Positions 1 through 7,476 of a stretch of 50,024 nucleotides of DNA are shown piece after piece. The translations under genes and the position numbers were made by a program. Numbering within the stretch: position 1 is the stretch's first letter; each line of letters opens with the position of its first letter. This stretch comes from Acetobacter lambici (GTDB lineage Bacteria > Pseudomonadota > Alphaproteobacteria > Acetobacterales > Acetobacteraceae), in assembly GCF_011516885.1 (NCBI RefSeq), contig NZ_WOTD01000019.1:1-50024 (forward strand), read 5' to 3'. The notes below the pieces were generated by a model, which was not told where the DNA came from, ran no database searches, and was given only the letters and a program-made list of their open reading frames with translations.

Positions 1-1
1 C

Positions 2-53
2 ATATACATTTTGAGCATTTGATATACATTTTGACGGTGCTCATATACATTTT
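2..53. repeat. Three phased direct repeats of ATATACATTTT
   Basis: The 11-mer ATATACATTTT occurs at 2-12, 22-32 and 43-53, that is at 20- and 21-base spacing, about two helical turns. This places all copies on the same face of the DNA, as expected for an iterated protein-binding site such as a repressor operator or a replication iteron array. The array touches the window edge, so more copies may lie to the left. It lies just upstream of the GIY-YIG gene. Binding function is inferred. Confidence 0.6.
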
Positions 54-170
54 TACATGAATAATGACAGTCATGAGTGTCTGGTAGTATATTTTCTTTA
101 TACAAAGAGGCAGGGCAGCATCGCTTGTGATGAATTGTTCATTAGGGTAAATTATGCAATATTCTTGCTC

Positions 171-824
171 ATGATGGATAATATAAGCGGTATAATTTAC
201 GTTCTTACCAATCCCGTGATGCCCGGTGTTGTGAAGATTGGCAAAACAGACCAACCCATAGAAGCTCGACTTAAGCAGTTATATAATACGAGCATCCCGG
301 TTCCGTTTGAGTGCTATTACGCCAAACGAGTGAACGAGTATCACAATGTAGAAAGAAAGATTCATGAGATTTTTGAGGATAATAGAATAAATCAGAAAAG
401 AGAGTTCTTTCGTATTGACCCTGAAAAAATAAGAATTCTTTTAGATCTCATAGAAGGTGAAGAAGTGGCCGATGAAAAAGAGCCTACTCCATCTCCAGCT
501 AATCCAGAAGATAATGAAAATGAAATTACGGCAGATGACGTTGACGCATTTGAACGAGAGCAAAAAAGGCGTGAGAACTTCCGTTTTAGTATGATCGGAA
601 TAACGCCCGGTGATGAGCTACATTGTTACAGAACGCCTGAAATTAGTTGTCGAGTGAATGACGAAAAGAACCTAGTTGAATATGAAGGGGAAGTTATGAC
701 TCTCTCTGATGCGGCAAAGCGGGTCAGTATAGCTCAAGGTTACAAAGCCCGGCAGTTATCTGGCCCAAGGTTCTGGACGTTCAAAGGCAAGTCTCTAGAT
801 GCTATTAGGCAAGAAAATGAATAA
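171..824 (+). CDS. GIY-YIG (T5orf172-type) domain protein
   Basis: A 217-residue protein from the ATG at 171; the frame is open back to 57, but the domain starts right after the ATG pair at 171/174. The N-terminal part has the GIY-YIG-like core: IIYVLTNP, then VVKIGKT, an Arg a few residues on, an H-x-x-E-R-K-I-H helix and the F-F-R-I strand, as in the T5orf172/Bro-N-associated GIY-YIG family. That family is common in phages and mobile elements, either as nucleases or as DNA-binding proteins. The middle is acidic and low-complexity, and the C-terminal ~80 residues are unassigned (possibly DNA binding). No strong ribosome binding site is visible, so the start is uncertain. It is AT-rich like the rest of the element. 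Confidence 0.7.
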   Translation: MMDNISGIIYVLTNPVMPGVVKIGKTDQPIEARLKQLYNTSIPVPFECYYAKRVNEYHNVERKIHEIFEDNRINQKREFFRIDPEKIRILLDLIEGEEVADEKEPTPSPANPEDNENEITADDVDAFEREQKRRENFRFSMIGITPGDELHCYRTPEISCRVNDEKNLVEYEGEVMTLSDAAKRVSIAQGYKARQLSGPRFWTFKGKSLDAIRQENE

Positions 825-916
825 AATGTACCATTTATAAAAATTATAGATATTTCATCATTTCCTGTCTCATGAACTCCATGAAAAGCACCATAAATAT
901 TGTTTTGGAGTGCAAC

Positions 917-1276
917 ATGGATATCATAGTACCTACCTTGGCATTAGACCAAGACGCATTAAAACTGGCATTTAAAGAGTGTGGTCGGGTCTTCGTCAGA
1001 GAGGCCCGTTTACTGCTCAACCAACACGGAGATAACTTACCCCACACAGAAACTGGTTATCTAGCCAGTCACCTAAAATGGACAGTCAGGCAGAAAGGCT
1101 CCGTGCTATCCTTGGTAGCAAGGGCAGACGCTAGATATGCGACTGCCTTGTTTGCTGGATCAGTTCGTCATGGACATCACGTGAAAGCCCGACCTCTCTT
1201 TGATGTCGTATTGGAAAGATGTGAAGCCAAATTCCGAGCCATCATAGCCAGCCACCTCAATATCATTGTCATTTGA
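917..1276 (+). CDS. Small phage protein, possibly HK97 gp10-like tail component
   Basis: A 119-residue protein. The ATG at 917 is chosen because TTGGAG lies six bases upstream; an in-frame ATG at 872 has no such site. A central T-G-Y-L-A-S-H-L segment followed by beta-rich sequence and R-H-G-H-H-V-K-A-R-P-L-F, then a C-terminal helix, resembles the layout of HK97 gp10-type tail completion proteins (T-G-x-L ... H.G...ARPF). The resemblance is a short motif only, so this could be an unrelated phage protein. It is read in the opposite direction to the tail operon at 2082-5366. Confidence 0.5.
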   Translation: MDIIVPTLALDQDALKLAFKECGRVFVREARLLLNQHGDNLPHTETGYLASHLKWTVRQKGSVLSLVARADARYATALFAGSVRHGHHVKARPLFDVVLERCEAKFRAIIASHLNIIVI

Positions 1277-1332
1277 CACATTTGGTAATAGACCCGGATA
1301 TGTGTTTATCATTCCCTTGAGATGAGGTCATA

Positions 1333-1749
1333 ATGTCATTCTCTTTCTTATCCGGCGTTGAATTTGTTGATGAAAAAGAAAAGCCTAAAGGGGCATCTCC
1401 GAGAGACAAATTCATTGCCAATGTTGATCAGCAGATTAAGAGCTATGAAAGCTCTGCTGAAGGGAAAAAACATTCCGTCACGACTGGCAAAAAGACACGT
1501 GAAGTTCGTTTGTGGTTTTCAAGCACCGACAATGAGAACTTCATTGGTGACCTTCGCTTCGCGGGTATGAAAATCGAAATTCCCGGCAAAAAAGGTAAGA
1601 GCATCAAAGTCACCGGCGGTATTCCCGGCTTGATTGCATTCTTGGGTCAGGTCAAAGAAGCAGCCATCAAAGGCGAGCTTGATAAGGAAATCAGCCGTCT
1701 TCACGCAGCAGTTAAAGCTCGTCGTGCTGGTAAGACTAAAGCTCAATAG
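1333..1749 (+). CDS. Hypothetical phage protein, Lys-rich
   Basis: A 138-residue protein with a GATGAGG ribosome binding site before the ATG. I do not recognise the family. It is rich in Lys and charged residues, has a Gly/Lys-rich central hairpin (GKKGKSIKVTGG) and a basic helical C-terminus ending in RRAGKTKAQ, which suggests nucleic acid or acidic partner binding. Its last 14 bases overlap the end of the convergent HNH gene. Expression is likely given the good start signal and element-like composition; function unknown. Confidence 0.6.
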   Translation: MSFSFLSGVEFVDEKEKPKGASPRDKFIANVDQQIKSYESSAEGKKHSVTTGKKTREVRLWFSSTDNENFIGDLRFAGMKIEIPGKKGKSIKVTGGIPGLIAFLGQVKEAAIKGELDKEISRLHAAVKARRAGKTKAQ

Positions 1750-2089
1750 GCCCGTCTGTCTTTTCCGGGGTTACTGGTAACTCATTGACCCCGGTATTCA
1801 GGTAGTTACGTGTCACCAACCCATGATGGCTTCGGCACAAGCTACGGACATTCTCAAGGTCATATTTACGATCAGGTGCCTTATCCAATGGCACGATATG
1901 ATCAACATGAATATGTTGGGTGTTGTAATTCCCCTCATCCCAACACATCACACAGAACGGGTTTCTCTTCCGATAATTCTCTGAAAACTCACGCCATGTA
2001 CTATCATACTTTTCTGTTCGCATGTTCCTGTGAGTGCGGTTGTAATGATAGTTCCTCTGTGTCGATGAACACCTAATTTTCTCAGCCAT
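1736..2089 (-). CDS. HNH endonuclease
   Basis: A 117-residue HNH nuclease. C46-x-x-C49 and C85-x-x-H88/H89 form the zinc knuckle, and the H61-V-D-H64-I-V-P-L segment is the catalytic HNH core. The N-terminus is basic and carries W-R-E-F-S, a pattern common in small phage HNH proteins encoded next to terminase or tail genes. It is the last gene of the leftward tail operon: its ATG overlaps the stop of the preceding gene (8-base overlap) and GAGGTG serves as ribosome binding site. It may be a free-standing homing nuclease or take part in DNA processing; the sequence does not decide. Confidence 0.85.
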   Translation of the reverse strand: MAEKIRCSSTQRNYHYNRTHRNMRTEKYDSTWREFSENYRKRNPFCVMCWDEGNYNTQHIHVDHIVPLDKAPDRKYDLENVRSLCRSHHGLVTRNYLNTGVNELPVTPEKTDGPIEL

Positions 2090-2621
2090 TGTTAATCACC
2101 TCAAGTGTCGTATTGACGAACAGGGGGTGAATGATCTTGCTGTTATTGCGGAGCAAGATATCATCGGCCATCGACCCATCTTGGTAGATATATTGGGCCA
2201 GCACAGGCAAAGGTATCATGTCAGTGGGATCGACATAGAATTCCACAACCTGCGGCAATACCGAACCACGTGTGCTGATATCCGCGATGGTCTTGGTATA
2301 GAGGCGCTTTAAGCGATTAAACGCCTGAGAGTCCAAATTGCTATCACCCATTTGAGCCTCAAAGAGTGGCTTCAATCCAGTGAGTATGCTCTCTGCTTGA
2401 GACGAGGAATCAAACTCAATCTGACTGACCGCTGCGCCTATATAACTGAGGATCACGATCCTTAGGCTTGTCGCCGTGGTCTCATTCATTGTCGGTACTA
2501 ATGTTCTACTCGTTGGATCATATCCAACTCTTTCCATCATGCCGATAAAAACTGACAGACGTTGAACCGGGTCTGGGTATAAGTCTGTGATGTTGTCCAT
2601 AATATCAATGATGCTTTGCAT
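2082..2621 (-). CDS. C-terminal part of Mu gp43-like DNA circularization protein
   Basis: A 179-residue protein whose last ~60 residues (L-P-V-L-A-Q-Y-I-Y ... A-D-D-I-L-L-R-N ... I-H-P-L-F-V) match what I recall of the C-terminal end of Mu N/gp43-type DNA circularization proteins (L-P-A-L-V-L-A-Y-R-L-Y ... A-D-E-I-x-x-R-N-x-x-x-H-P-G-F-V). The N-terminal domain of that protein is encoded separately at 4623-5366, on the other side of the tape measure gene. It is coupled to the tape measure gene through TAATG with GGAGG upstream. Mu gp43 acts in tail assembly or DNA circularization after injection; here the two halves would have to act as a complex. The assignment rests on remembered family consensus. 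Confidence 0.65.
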   Translation of the reverse strand: MQSIIDIMDNITDLYPDPVQRLSVFIGMMERVGYDPTSRTLVPTMNETTATSLRIVILSYIGAAVSQIEFDSSSQAESILTGLKPLFEAQMGDSNLDSQAFNRLKRLYTKTIADISTRGSVLPQVVEFYVDPTDMIPLPVLAQYIYQDGSMADDILLRNNSKIIHPLFVNTTLEVINNG

Positions 2622-4621
2622 TATCGGCCTCCAATACGTGGCTGTGATGTAGTTCTGGTTTTAACGTCTCCAATTTTCGGATTTACCGGTAATGTATGGG
2701 AACCCATTGTCGCACTGGTGACTTTGCCCTCATGATTGACATTGAGGTTAATCGTCATGTCACCCGAGACATTGGCATTTGCGGGAGTGGATGCGGCCTG
2801 ACCCTTAGGTGTGCTGCCACTGTATTGCTGGTATTGCGACAGCGTTGCCCTGGCATTGCTCAGGCGAGTGGCATATTCCCTACCCCCCACACCGTTATCC
2901 AGGTATTCCTTTGGGCGTTCGCCATCGAGAAAGCCCTTATTGGCATTTTCCAGTGTTGAAGCCCCGTAGAACTCGCCACCGGCCTTCTTCTCGCTGGTCT
3001 TCATTTCCCATAGGTTCGCGTCTAGCTGTTCTTGCCATGACATCTGGTCAAGACGCTTGCCGAACTGCTTCTGTATGGCTTTTTCGCGCGGTCGCTGCTC
3101 TTGCAGGATTCCAACAGCATGACCGTGATCACCAATGGCTTTCTCATTGAAGCCTGATTCCTGTTGAACACTACCGACCATCGCGGCGGCTTGCTCTGGC
3201 TTGAGTCCTCTCTGTTTGACCAGAAAGTCCATCATTTCCATTTTACGCTGTTGCTGCTCTAGAGGTGAATATCTGCCGGATGAATGATACCTACGATCCA
3301 TAGACATCTGCTTTTGGCGATTAGCCACGATACCAGTGTCTGAGCGGTCGTATTTGAGTTCCTTGTAGAGACTATAGCCCGCATACCCGGCCACACCCGC
3401 AGCAGCACCTAAAGCGAGAACAGGCGCAACAGCACCACCGACAGCCGCTCCACCGAGCTTGGCAGCTTCAGCAGCAACAGCCGCTGTTCTCATGCCTGAG
3501 AATGCCTTGGTGATCATCGCAATATCTGCGACCACCCCAACCGCCCATGACGTAAAGCTAATAGCCTTGATAGCGAGGAAGATACCTACGAGGCCCGTGG
3601 CACCACCGAGAAGATTATATAGCTTCTTAGCCTCACCAAAGAATGACCGCACACCATCGCTAACGGCCTTCCAGTCAATGTTCTTGATTGCTGCCGCGAC
3701 ATCATCTGCGACACTCTTGATGTCGGCCATAATGCTATCGACGTTCTTGCCGTCATTCGACCAGTTGATGAATGAGTCCAAAAGGGAATTGACTGCGGGT
3801 GCGAGAGCGGATTCCAACTTGGTAGTCAGCACACCTGCTCGACCACCTGCCATTTTGAACTTATCGGATAGGTCTTCTGCTTGCTTGACGAACGGAGCCA
3901 TATCGCGGGCATTGTCCTGCGAAGCCTTTTGCAGACGTTTGAAGCGAGCCAAATCTTGATCCATAAGCGCAGGATCAAGGCCAGCAGCACTCAAGAGGTT
4001 ACGACCACCAGCTTGATTGACAGTCCCGCTCTTGATGAGTTGCTGAACACGAGCAATGGCTTTGACTTGGGCATCTTCGAATTTCATATTGGGTTTGATG
4101 CCCAACATATTGTCCGCGAACTGCGCTTGTGCGTTCATGCCCGAACCAGCTTGTGCTTGTGTATCTTGGTAATTCTTGAGACCGCCAATCTGATCCAAGC
4201 CTGTGAGCTTGGACATCTGGTTTAACTGGACAATCTTGTCACCTGCGACACCCAAGAGCGCAGACGCATTGCGTATTTCCTGACCCCAATTTGCAAAGTT
4301 CTGTGTGAGCTTAACAACACCCATCACCGAACCCACACCAATGACACCAGCGAGCGCCTTGGTCATACCCATGAGTGGTGAAGTGACCTGACTGATATGA
4401 CCCTTGAGCGATGTGAAGCCCTTCTTCATATCGTCTAGGTGCTTCTTGCGGGCTTTCATCGCCGCGTCATAGCCAGACAGCTTATTGTATTGGGCTAGTT
4501 CCTTCTGATACGCCCGCATTGGTGCTTGTGCGGCCCTGAACTCCTTATTGAGTGTTTTGAGCTTTGCTGTGGCCTGATCGACTAATTCTACTCTGGTTAT
4601 AAATGTCCCATTTTCTGCCAT
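2621..4621 (-). CDS. Tape measure protein with tail lysozyme domain
   Basis: A 666-residue protein. Residues ~1-100 are helical and charged, residues ~95-420 are Ala/Gly-rich with hydrophobic segments (around 95-115 and 340-425), the usual build of tail tape measure proteins that fix tail length and are ejected into the host. Residues ~455-600 resemble the phage tail lysozyme family: Q-A-A-A-M-V-G-S-V-Q-Q-E-S-G-F-N with the likely catalytic Glu near residue 487, then A-V-G-I-L-Q and W-Q-E-Q-L-D-A-N. The tail beyond 610 is polar. The start has AGGAG seven bases upstream and lies one base after the stop of the circularization N-terminal gene. The length is modest, consistent with a short to medium contractile tail. 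Confidence 0.8.
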   Translation of the reverse strand: MAENGTFITRVELVDQATAKLKTLNKEFRAAQAPMRAYQKELAQYNKLSGYDAAMKARKKHLDDMKKGFTSLKGHISQVTSPLMGMTKALAGVIGVGSVMGVVKLTQNFANWGQEIRNASALLGVAGDKIVQLNQMSKLTGLDQIGGLKNYQDTQAQAGSGMNAQAQFADNMLGIKPNMKFEDAQVKAIARVQQLIKSGTVNQAGGRNLLSAAGLDPALMDQDLARFKRLQKASQDNARDMAPFVKQAEDLSDKFKMAGGRAGVLTTKLESALAPAVNSLLDSFINWSNDGKNVDSIMADIKSVADDVAAAIKNIDWKAVSDGVRSFFGEAKKLYNLLGGATGLVGIFLAIKAISFTSWAVGVVADIAMITKAFSGMRTAAVAAEAAKLGGAAVGGAVAPVLALGAAAGVAGYAGYSLYKELKYDRSDTGIVANRQKQMSMDRRYHSSGRYSPLEQQQRKMEMMDFLVKQRGLKPEQAAAMVGSVQQESGFNEKAIGDHGHAVGILQEQRPREKAIQKQFGKRLDQMSWQEQLDANLWEMKTSEKKAGGEFYGASTLENANKGFLDGERPKEYLDNGVGGREYATRLSNARATLSQYQQYSGSTPKGQAASTPANANVSGDMTINLNVNHEGKVTSATMGSHTLPVNPKIGDVKTRTTSQPRIGGR

Positions 4622-4622
4622 G

Positions 4623-5366
4623 TTATGCTCCTAACTCAGCATTCGCGGCAGCAAGTGACGTGCTTAAATTCTGCTTTGCGGTATTGGTTGTTGTGATTGT
4701 CAGAGATTGGGCGCTGTTGAATTTCTGTGCGTCAGTAGCGCCTGTAACCTTGCTCTTTATAGTGCCTGTTGTTGAGAATGGGTTCTGAGCATATCGACCA
4801 AGCGTTGAATGGCTCATCACTGAGTCGATACCGGATATTGCGGTCGTCGTAACCGCAGTGGTCGCCATACCAACGGCCCCATTCAAGAGACTGTTCGCGG
4901 TATCACCAAAGCCAAAATCAAAGTCATCAAGACCTCCCATTGCTTCACTGAGCAGATCACCAGCGGTATCCAGAAGACCAAGGGGCGTTATGGGAACTTG
5001 TGGCAAGAGTGTTGCGGCAACAAATTCCATTTCAACTTGGATGATGCCCTTCTCATTCATCTTCTCCGAAAATTCAGAAAAAATACACGCTGCTCGATAC
5101 ATACCGCGACTTGGATGAAGTAATTCCCCAATGCCTTTGACACGTAGAGCTGCTTCAAGAAGGTCTCGGCTCATATAGAGGTTTGAGTCATTGCTTATAA
5201 AAGCAGAGAAGCGAAACCTTAACGTGTTGGCTCCGAGGTCTTCAATATATGGGGTGGTTTGATAGGGAAATTCATGCACGATGAATGAGCGGTTCATGCC
5301 GCTATCTGAGAAATCCCGAATATGAAATGGCACTCCACGAAAACTGCCCACTGGACTAACTGTCAT
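4623..5366 (-). CDS. DNA circularization protein, N-terminal domain (Mu gp43-like)
   Basis: A 247-residue protein opening with S-F-R-G-V-P-F-H, then V-H-E-F-P-Y-x-x-x-P-Y-I-E-D-L-G and H-P-S-R-G, the hallmark pattern of the DNA circularization N-terminal family (Mu N gene, gp43). Family members normally continue into a long C-terminal region within one ~400-500-residue polypeptide; here the reading frame stops after ~130 residues of less conserved, Ala/Thr-rich sequence, and the conserved C-terminal end is found in the separate gene at 2082-2621. It is the first gene of the leftward operon, and the 150-bp divergent gap to the HNH gene at 5518 probably holds promoters for both directions. Confidence 0.82.
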   Translation of the reverse strand: MTVSPVGSFRGVPFHIRDFSDSGMNRSFIVHEFPYQTTPYIEDLGANTLRFRFSAFISNDSNLYMSRDLLEAALRVKGIGELLHPSRGMYRAACIFSEFSEKMNEKGIIQVEMEFVAATLLPQVPITPLGLLDTAGDLLSEAMGGLDDFDFGFGDTANSLLNGAVGMATTAVTTTAISGIDSVMSHSTLGRYAQNPFSTTGTIKSKVTGATDAQKFNSAQSLTITTTNTAKQNLSTSLAAANAELGA

Positions 5367-5517
5367 AAGTAATACCTCAATAAAATATACGATCGTCGAA
5401 TATTTATTGAGATAAAAATAACAATTTTAGAGCTAATAACGGTGTTTTGGCGTCTCCCGCATAAATAGAAATGAAGAAAGCGTTGTATAGCTTTCCGCAT
5501 TTCAAAGGAGAATTAAA

Positions 5518-5952
5518 ATGCCAAAGAAAAAAATAACAGCCAAGGATTCATTGAAGGCTAAGACAGAAATTAATACCAACACACCCATGATCAATGGACA
5601 TCACTGCTTGGATTATCTCGGTGGATATTCAGATGTTGGATATGGTTGGGTTCGAGATAATGGCCAACTTAAATTAGCACATCGCGCGTCATACGAAATC
5701 CATCATGGCCCTATACCAAAAGATATGCTGGTGCTTCATGCGTGTGACAGGCGTTCGTGTGTTGAGCCACACCATTTAAGAGTGGGTACACAAAAAGATA
5801 ATGCGGCAGATAGAAAAGCTAGACCTAAGGCTCCGCTCTCACCCAGCGATAAAACCGCAATTATAAATGACACTGACGATTTCAATGCCATAGGACGAAA
5901 ATATAATATCAGTCGCAATACGGTAAAACAGATTAAAGGGTTAATACCATGA
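5518..5952 (+). CDS. HNH homing endonuclease with C-terminal helix-turn-helix
   Basis: A 144-residue protein with AAAGGAG six to seven bases before the ATG. The core is the HNH_3 type of phage homing nucleases: A-H-R-A-S-Y-E-I-H-H-G-P-I-P around residues 55-67, V-L-H-A-C-D (73-77), C81-V-E-P-H-H-L-R-V-G-T (81-91) and Q-K-D-N. The C-terminal stretch F-N-A-I-G-R-K-Y-N-I-S-R-N-T-V-K-Q-I looks like a helix-turn-helix that would give target specificity. Its stop overlaps the next ATG (ATGA), so it is coupled to the small gene that follows. A short hairpin (GAAAGC/GCTTTC, 5476-5495) lies in the leader. Confidence 0.85.
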   Translation: MPKKKITAKDSLKAKTEINTNTPMINGHHCLDYLGGYSDVGYGWVRDNGQLKLAHRASYEIHHGPIPKDMLVLHACDRRSCVEPHHLRVGTQKDNAADRKARPKAPLSPSDKTAIINDTDDFNAIGRKYNISRNTVKQIKGLIP

Positions 5953-6140
5953 ACAACTCAGATATATTGGGCCTGTACGTTCAAGGCCGTTTAACAAAAA
6001 ACATATTGATAAACATCATAAATTTGAAGTCTGTTTTATCGAGTATTGATAACGGCAATATACCAAGTGATGAATATATGAAGGCATTGATGGCTTCATT
6101 GTTTCCAGAGCCACAAGATCAGGAGCAGGGACATGGATAA
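5949..6140 (+). CDS. Small hypothetical phage protein (63 aa)
   Basis: Start overlaps the stop of the HNH gene as ATGA, which argues for translational coupling. The 63 residues are helical with an Ile/Leu/Asn-rich middle and an acidic, Gln-rich end. I do not recognise it. Overlap with the following gene by eight bases supports it being a real member of the cluster. Confidence 0.5.
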   Translation: MNNSDILGLYVQGRLTKNILINIINLKSVLSSIDNGNIPSDEYMKALMASLFPEPQDQEQGHG

Positions 6141-6429
6141 GCTCAAAGAAGGAATACAACTACTCGAAGATACTGCAAAGGACTTCACGGAGTTTTGCCT
6201 AAAAAGCACCGAAGAACTGAAGACACCATACGAAATGCTCTGTGAGAAGATAGACGCAGTTTTCGAAGAACATAATGAGCTTGTCGAAGATATGGGAATC
6301 ATAACAGAGGACGATGAAGCTAGGATTGGACAATCTTTGAAGAGATACACTTTGCTCTGCGACATAAAAGAGCGATATGAAGAAGATAATAGCGTGGATA
6401 TTTTGATGGAAGTTCTTTCCATCCCATAG
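6133..6429 (+). CDS. Hypothetical acidic coiled-coil protein (98 aa)
   Basis: Overlaps the preceding gene by eight bases; AGGAGCAGGGA serves as ribosome binding site. The protein is strongly acidic and Glu-rich with heptad-like spacing of Leu/Ile, suggesting a helical bundle or coiled coil, and two Cys. No family recognised. Position in front of the lysis-type genes suggests a late-gene or assembly role, which is inference only. Confidence 0.55.
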   Translation: MDKLKEGIQLLEDTAKDFTEFCLKSTEELKTPYEMLCEKIDAVFEEHNELVEDMGIITEDDEARIGQSLKRYTLLCDIKERYEEDNSVDILMEVLSIP

Positions 6430-6467
6430 ATAAAATAAATACATGGTAACAACTTTTGGAGGTTATC

Positions 6468-6602
6468 ATGACCACAATTCTTACAACTTTTGGCATTACC
6501 GAAGTTCTAAATATCGCTGCAATCGTGGCAGTTATTTTTTATCGCAAGAAAATCAAAGCAACTGCGCAAGCAGTTATCGCTGACGTGAAAACCGGCGGTT
6601 AA
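6468..6602 (+). CDS. 44-residue membrane peptide, possible lysis accessory
   Basis: A short frame from the ATG at 6468 with TTGGAGG six bases upstream, a very good start signal. It encodes a single hydrophobic segment (V-L-N-I-A-A-I-V-A-V-I-F-Y, about residues 13-25) followed at once by a basic R-K-K-I-K anchor and a short polar tail. The N-out/C-in layout with basic flank fits a small membrane protein; directly upstream of the Rz-like gene (two-base gap) it could be a holin-like or antiholin-like peptide, but one transmembrane helix in 44 residues is not diagnostic. Confidence 0.6.
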   Translation: MTTILTTFGITEVLNIAAIVAVIFYRKKIKATAQAVIADVKTGG

Positions 6603-6604
6603 TA

Positions 6605-7009
6605 ATGGCAGCAATCCTATTACCCATACTGGAAAAGTTTGGAAAATGGATTGCTATCATTGGTGTGATTGTTGGTCTCTTTTTATGGGGGCGACACTAC
6701 CAACTTGATAGCAGGCAAAAAGAAACCGAACTTGCTCAATCCCAACAGACCATCACGCAGATGAAATCTGATTACGCGAAATATCAAGAGCAACAAACAG
6801 CACTCTTGAAGCAGGAGCAATCAAGGCAAGCCAAAACCATTACTATCGTAAAGAGTATCGCCAATGCAAAAGAAACAAATTCATGCGCTTCTAGCCCTGC
6901 CATTAGGAATGTTCTTAACGGGTTGCGCGACCACAATTCCACAGCAAGCCCCACTGACAATTCCCTCAAACATGCTTCTCTGTCAGGCAGCTCCACAAGT
7001 ACCAAATAA
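6605..7009 (+). CDS. Rz-like inner membrane spanin subunit
   Basis: A 134-residue protein with one N-terminal transmembrane helix (about residues 15-30, I-A-I-I-G-V-I-V-G-L-F-L-W) followed by a long Gln/Lys/Glu-rich coiled coil (35-85) in the periplasm: the layout of phage i-spanins. A second lipoprotein frame begins inside it in another frame, the classical Rz/Rz1 nested arrangement. Together they would join inner and outer membranes at the last step of lysis. Sequence identity to lambda Rz is not apparent; the call rests on topology and gene nesting. Confidence 0.7.
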   Translation: MAAILLPILEKFGKWIAIIGVIVGLFLWGRHYQLDSRQKETELAQSQQTITQMKSDYAKYQEQQTALLKQEQSRQAKTITIVKSIANAKETNSCASSPAIRNVLNGLRDHNSTASPTDNSLKHASLSGSSTSTK

Positions 7010-7127
7010 CCCCACGGATAAAGACCTGGCCTATTACATTCTCGATTTAAGCAATGCCGGTGATGACTGCCGGGACAAGCTTCAAGCCATTAAAAACATT
7101 GAGGAATCAACAAATGGAAAGAAATGA
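6864..7127 (+). CDS. Rz1-like outer membrane spanin lipoprotein
   Basis: An 87-residue protein starting inside the Rz-like gene in a different frame. It has a lipoprotein signal peptide: K-K, a hydrophobic stretch, then the lipobox L-T-G-C (Cys at residue 21), and a mature part that begins Pro-rich (P-Q-Q-A-P, P-Q-V-P-N-N-P), as Rz1 proteins do. The longer C-terminal half is polar with two Cys. AAAGAG lies upstream of the ATG. Its end overlaps the next gene by 14 bases. Confidence 0.72.
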   Translation: MQKKQIHALLALPLGMFLTGCATTIPQQAPLTIPSNMLLCQAAPQVPNNPTDKDLAYYILDLSNAGDDCRDKLQAIKNIEESTNGKK

Positions 7128-7476
7128 CCTCGCAACAGAGATAGGTAAGCTCGTATTAGAGCAACTCGATAACGAGCATCAGGCCAATAGACTGAACAAT
7201 GACATTCTACGTGACCACTATGAAGCATGTCACGCCGAGACATCAGAGAATATCGTCAGTGACCCGTGGCAATACCTCACGGAAAAGCAGAATGAGCTTA
7301 CTGATAAAATGAGGATACATACCCATGAAGCCGAGAGGGAAAATTCTGTCATTGACGACAAGATCAAAGAGCTAAAAGCCGCATATGAAGAGCATATTTT
7401 AACTGGTGATGATCTCTTCATGCTGGTCATCGCGCACAATTCACCTCTCGGAAATGAAGGGGAATGTGATGGCTGA
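7114..7476 (+). CDS. Hypothetical coiled-coil phage protein (120 aa)
   Basis: The ATG at 7114 has GAGGA eight bases upstream; the frame is open earlier, but that part lies inside the Rz1 gene. The protein is largely charged helix (E-x-x-Q-x-x-R heptads, H-T-H-E-A-E-R-E) with a short hydrophobic C-terminal patch (L-F-M-L-V-I-A-H). No family recognised. It overlaps the gp46-like gene by eight bases, so the two are probably co-translated; a chaperone or tail assembly role is a guess from position. Confidence 0.5.
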   Translation: MERNDLATEIGKLVLEQLDNEHQANRLNNDILRDHYEACHAETSENIVSDPWQYLTEKQNELTDKMRIHTHEAERENSVIDDKIKELKAAYEEHILTGDDLFMLVIAHNSPLGNEGECDG

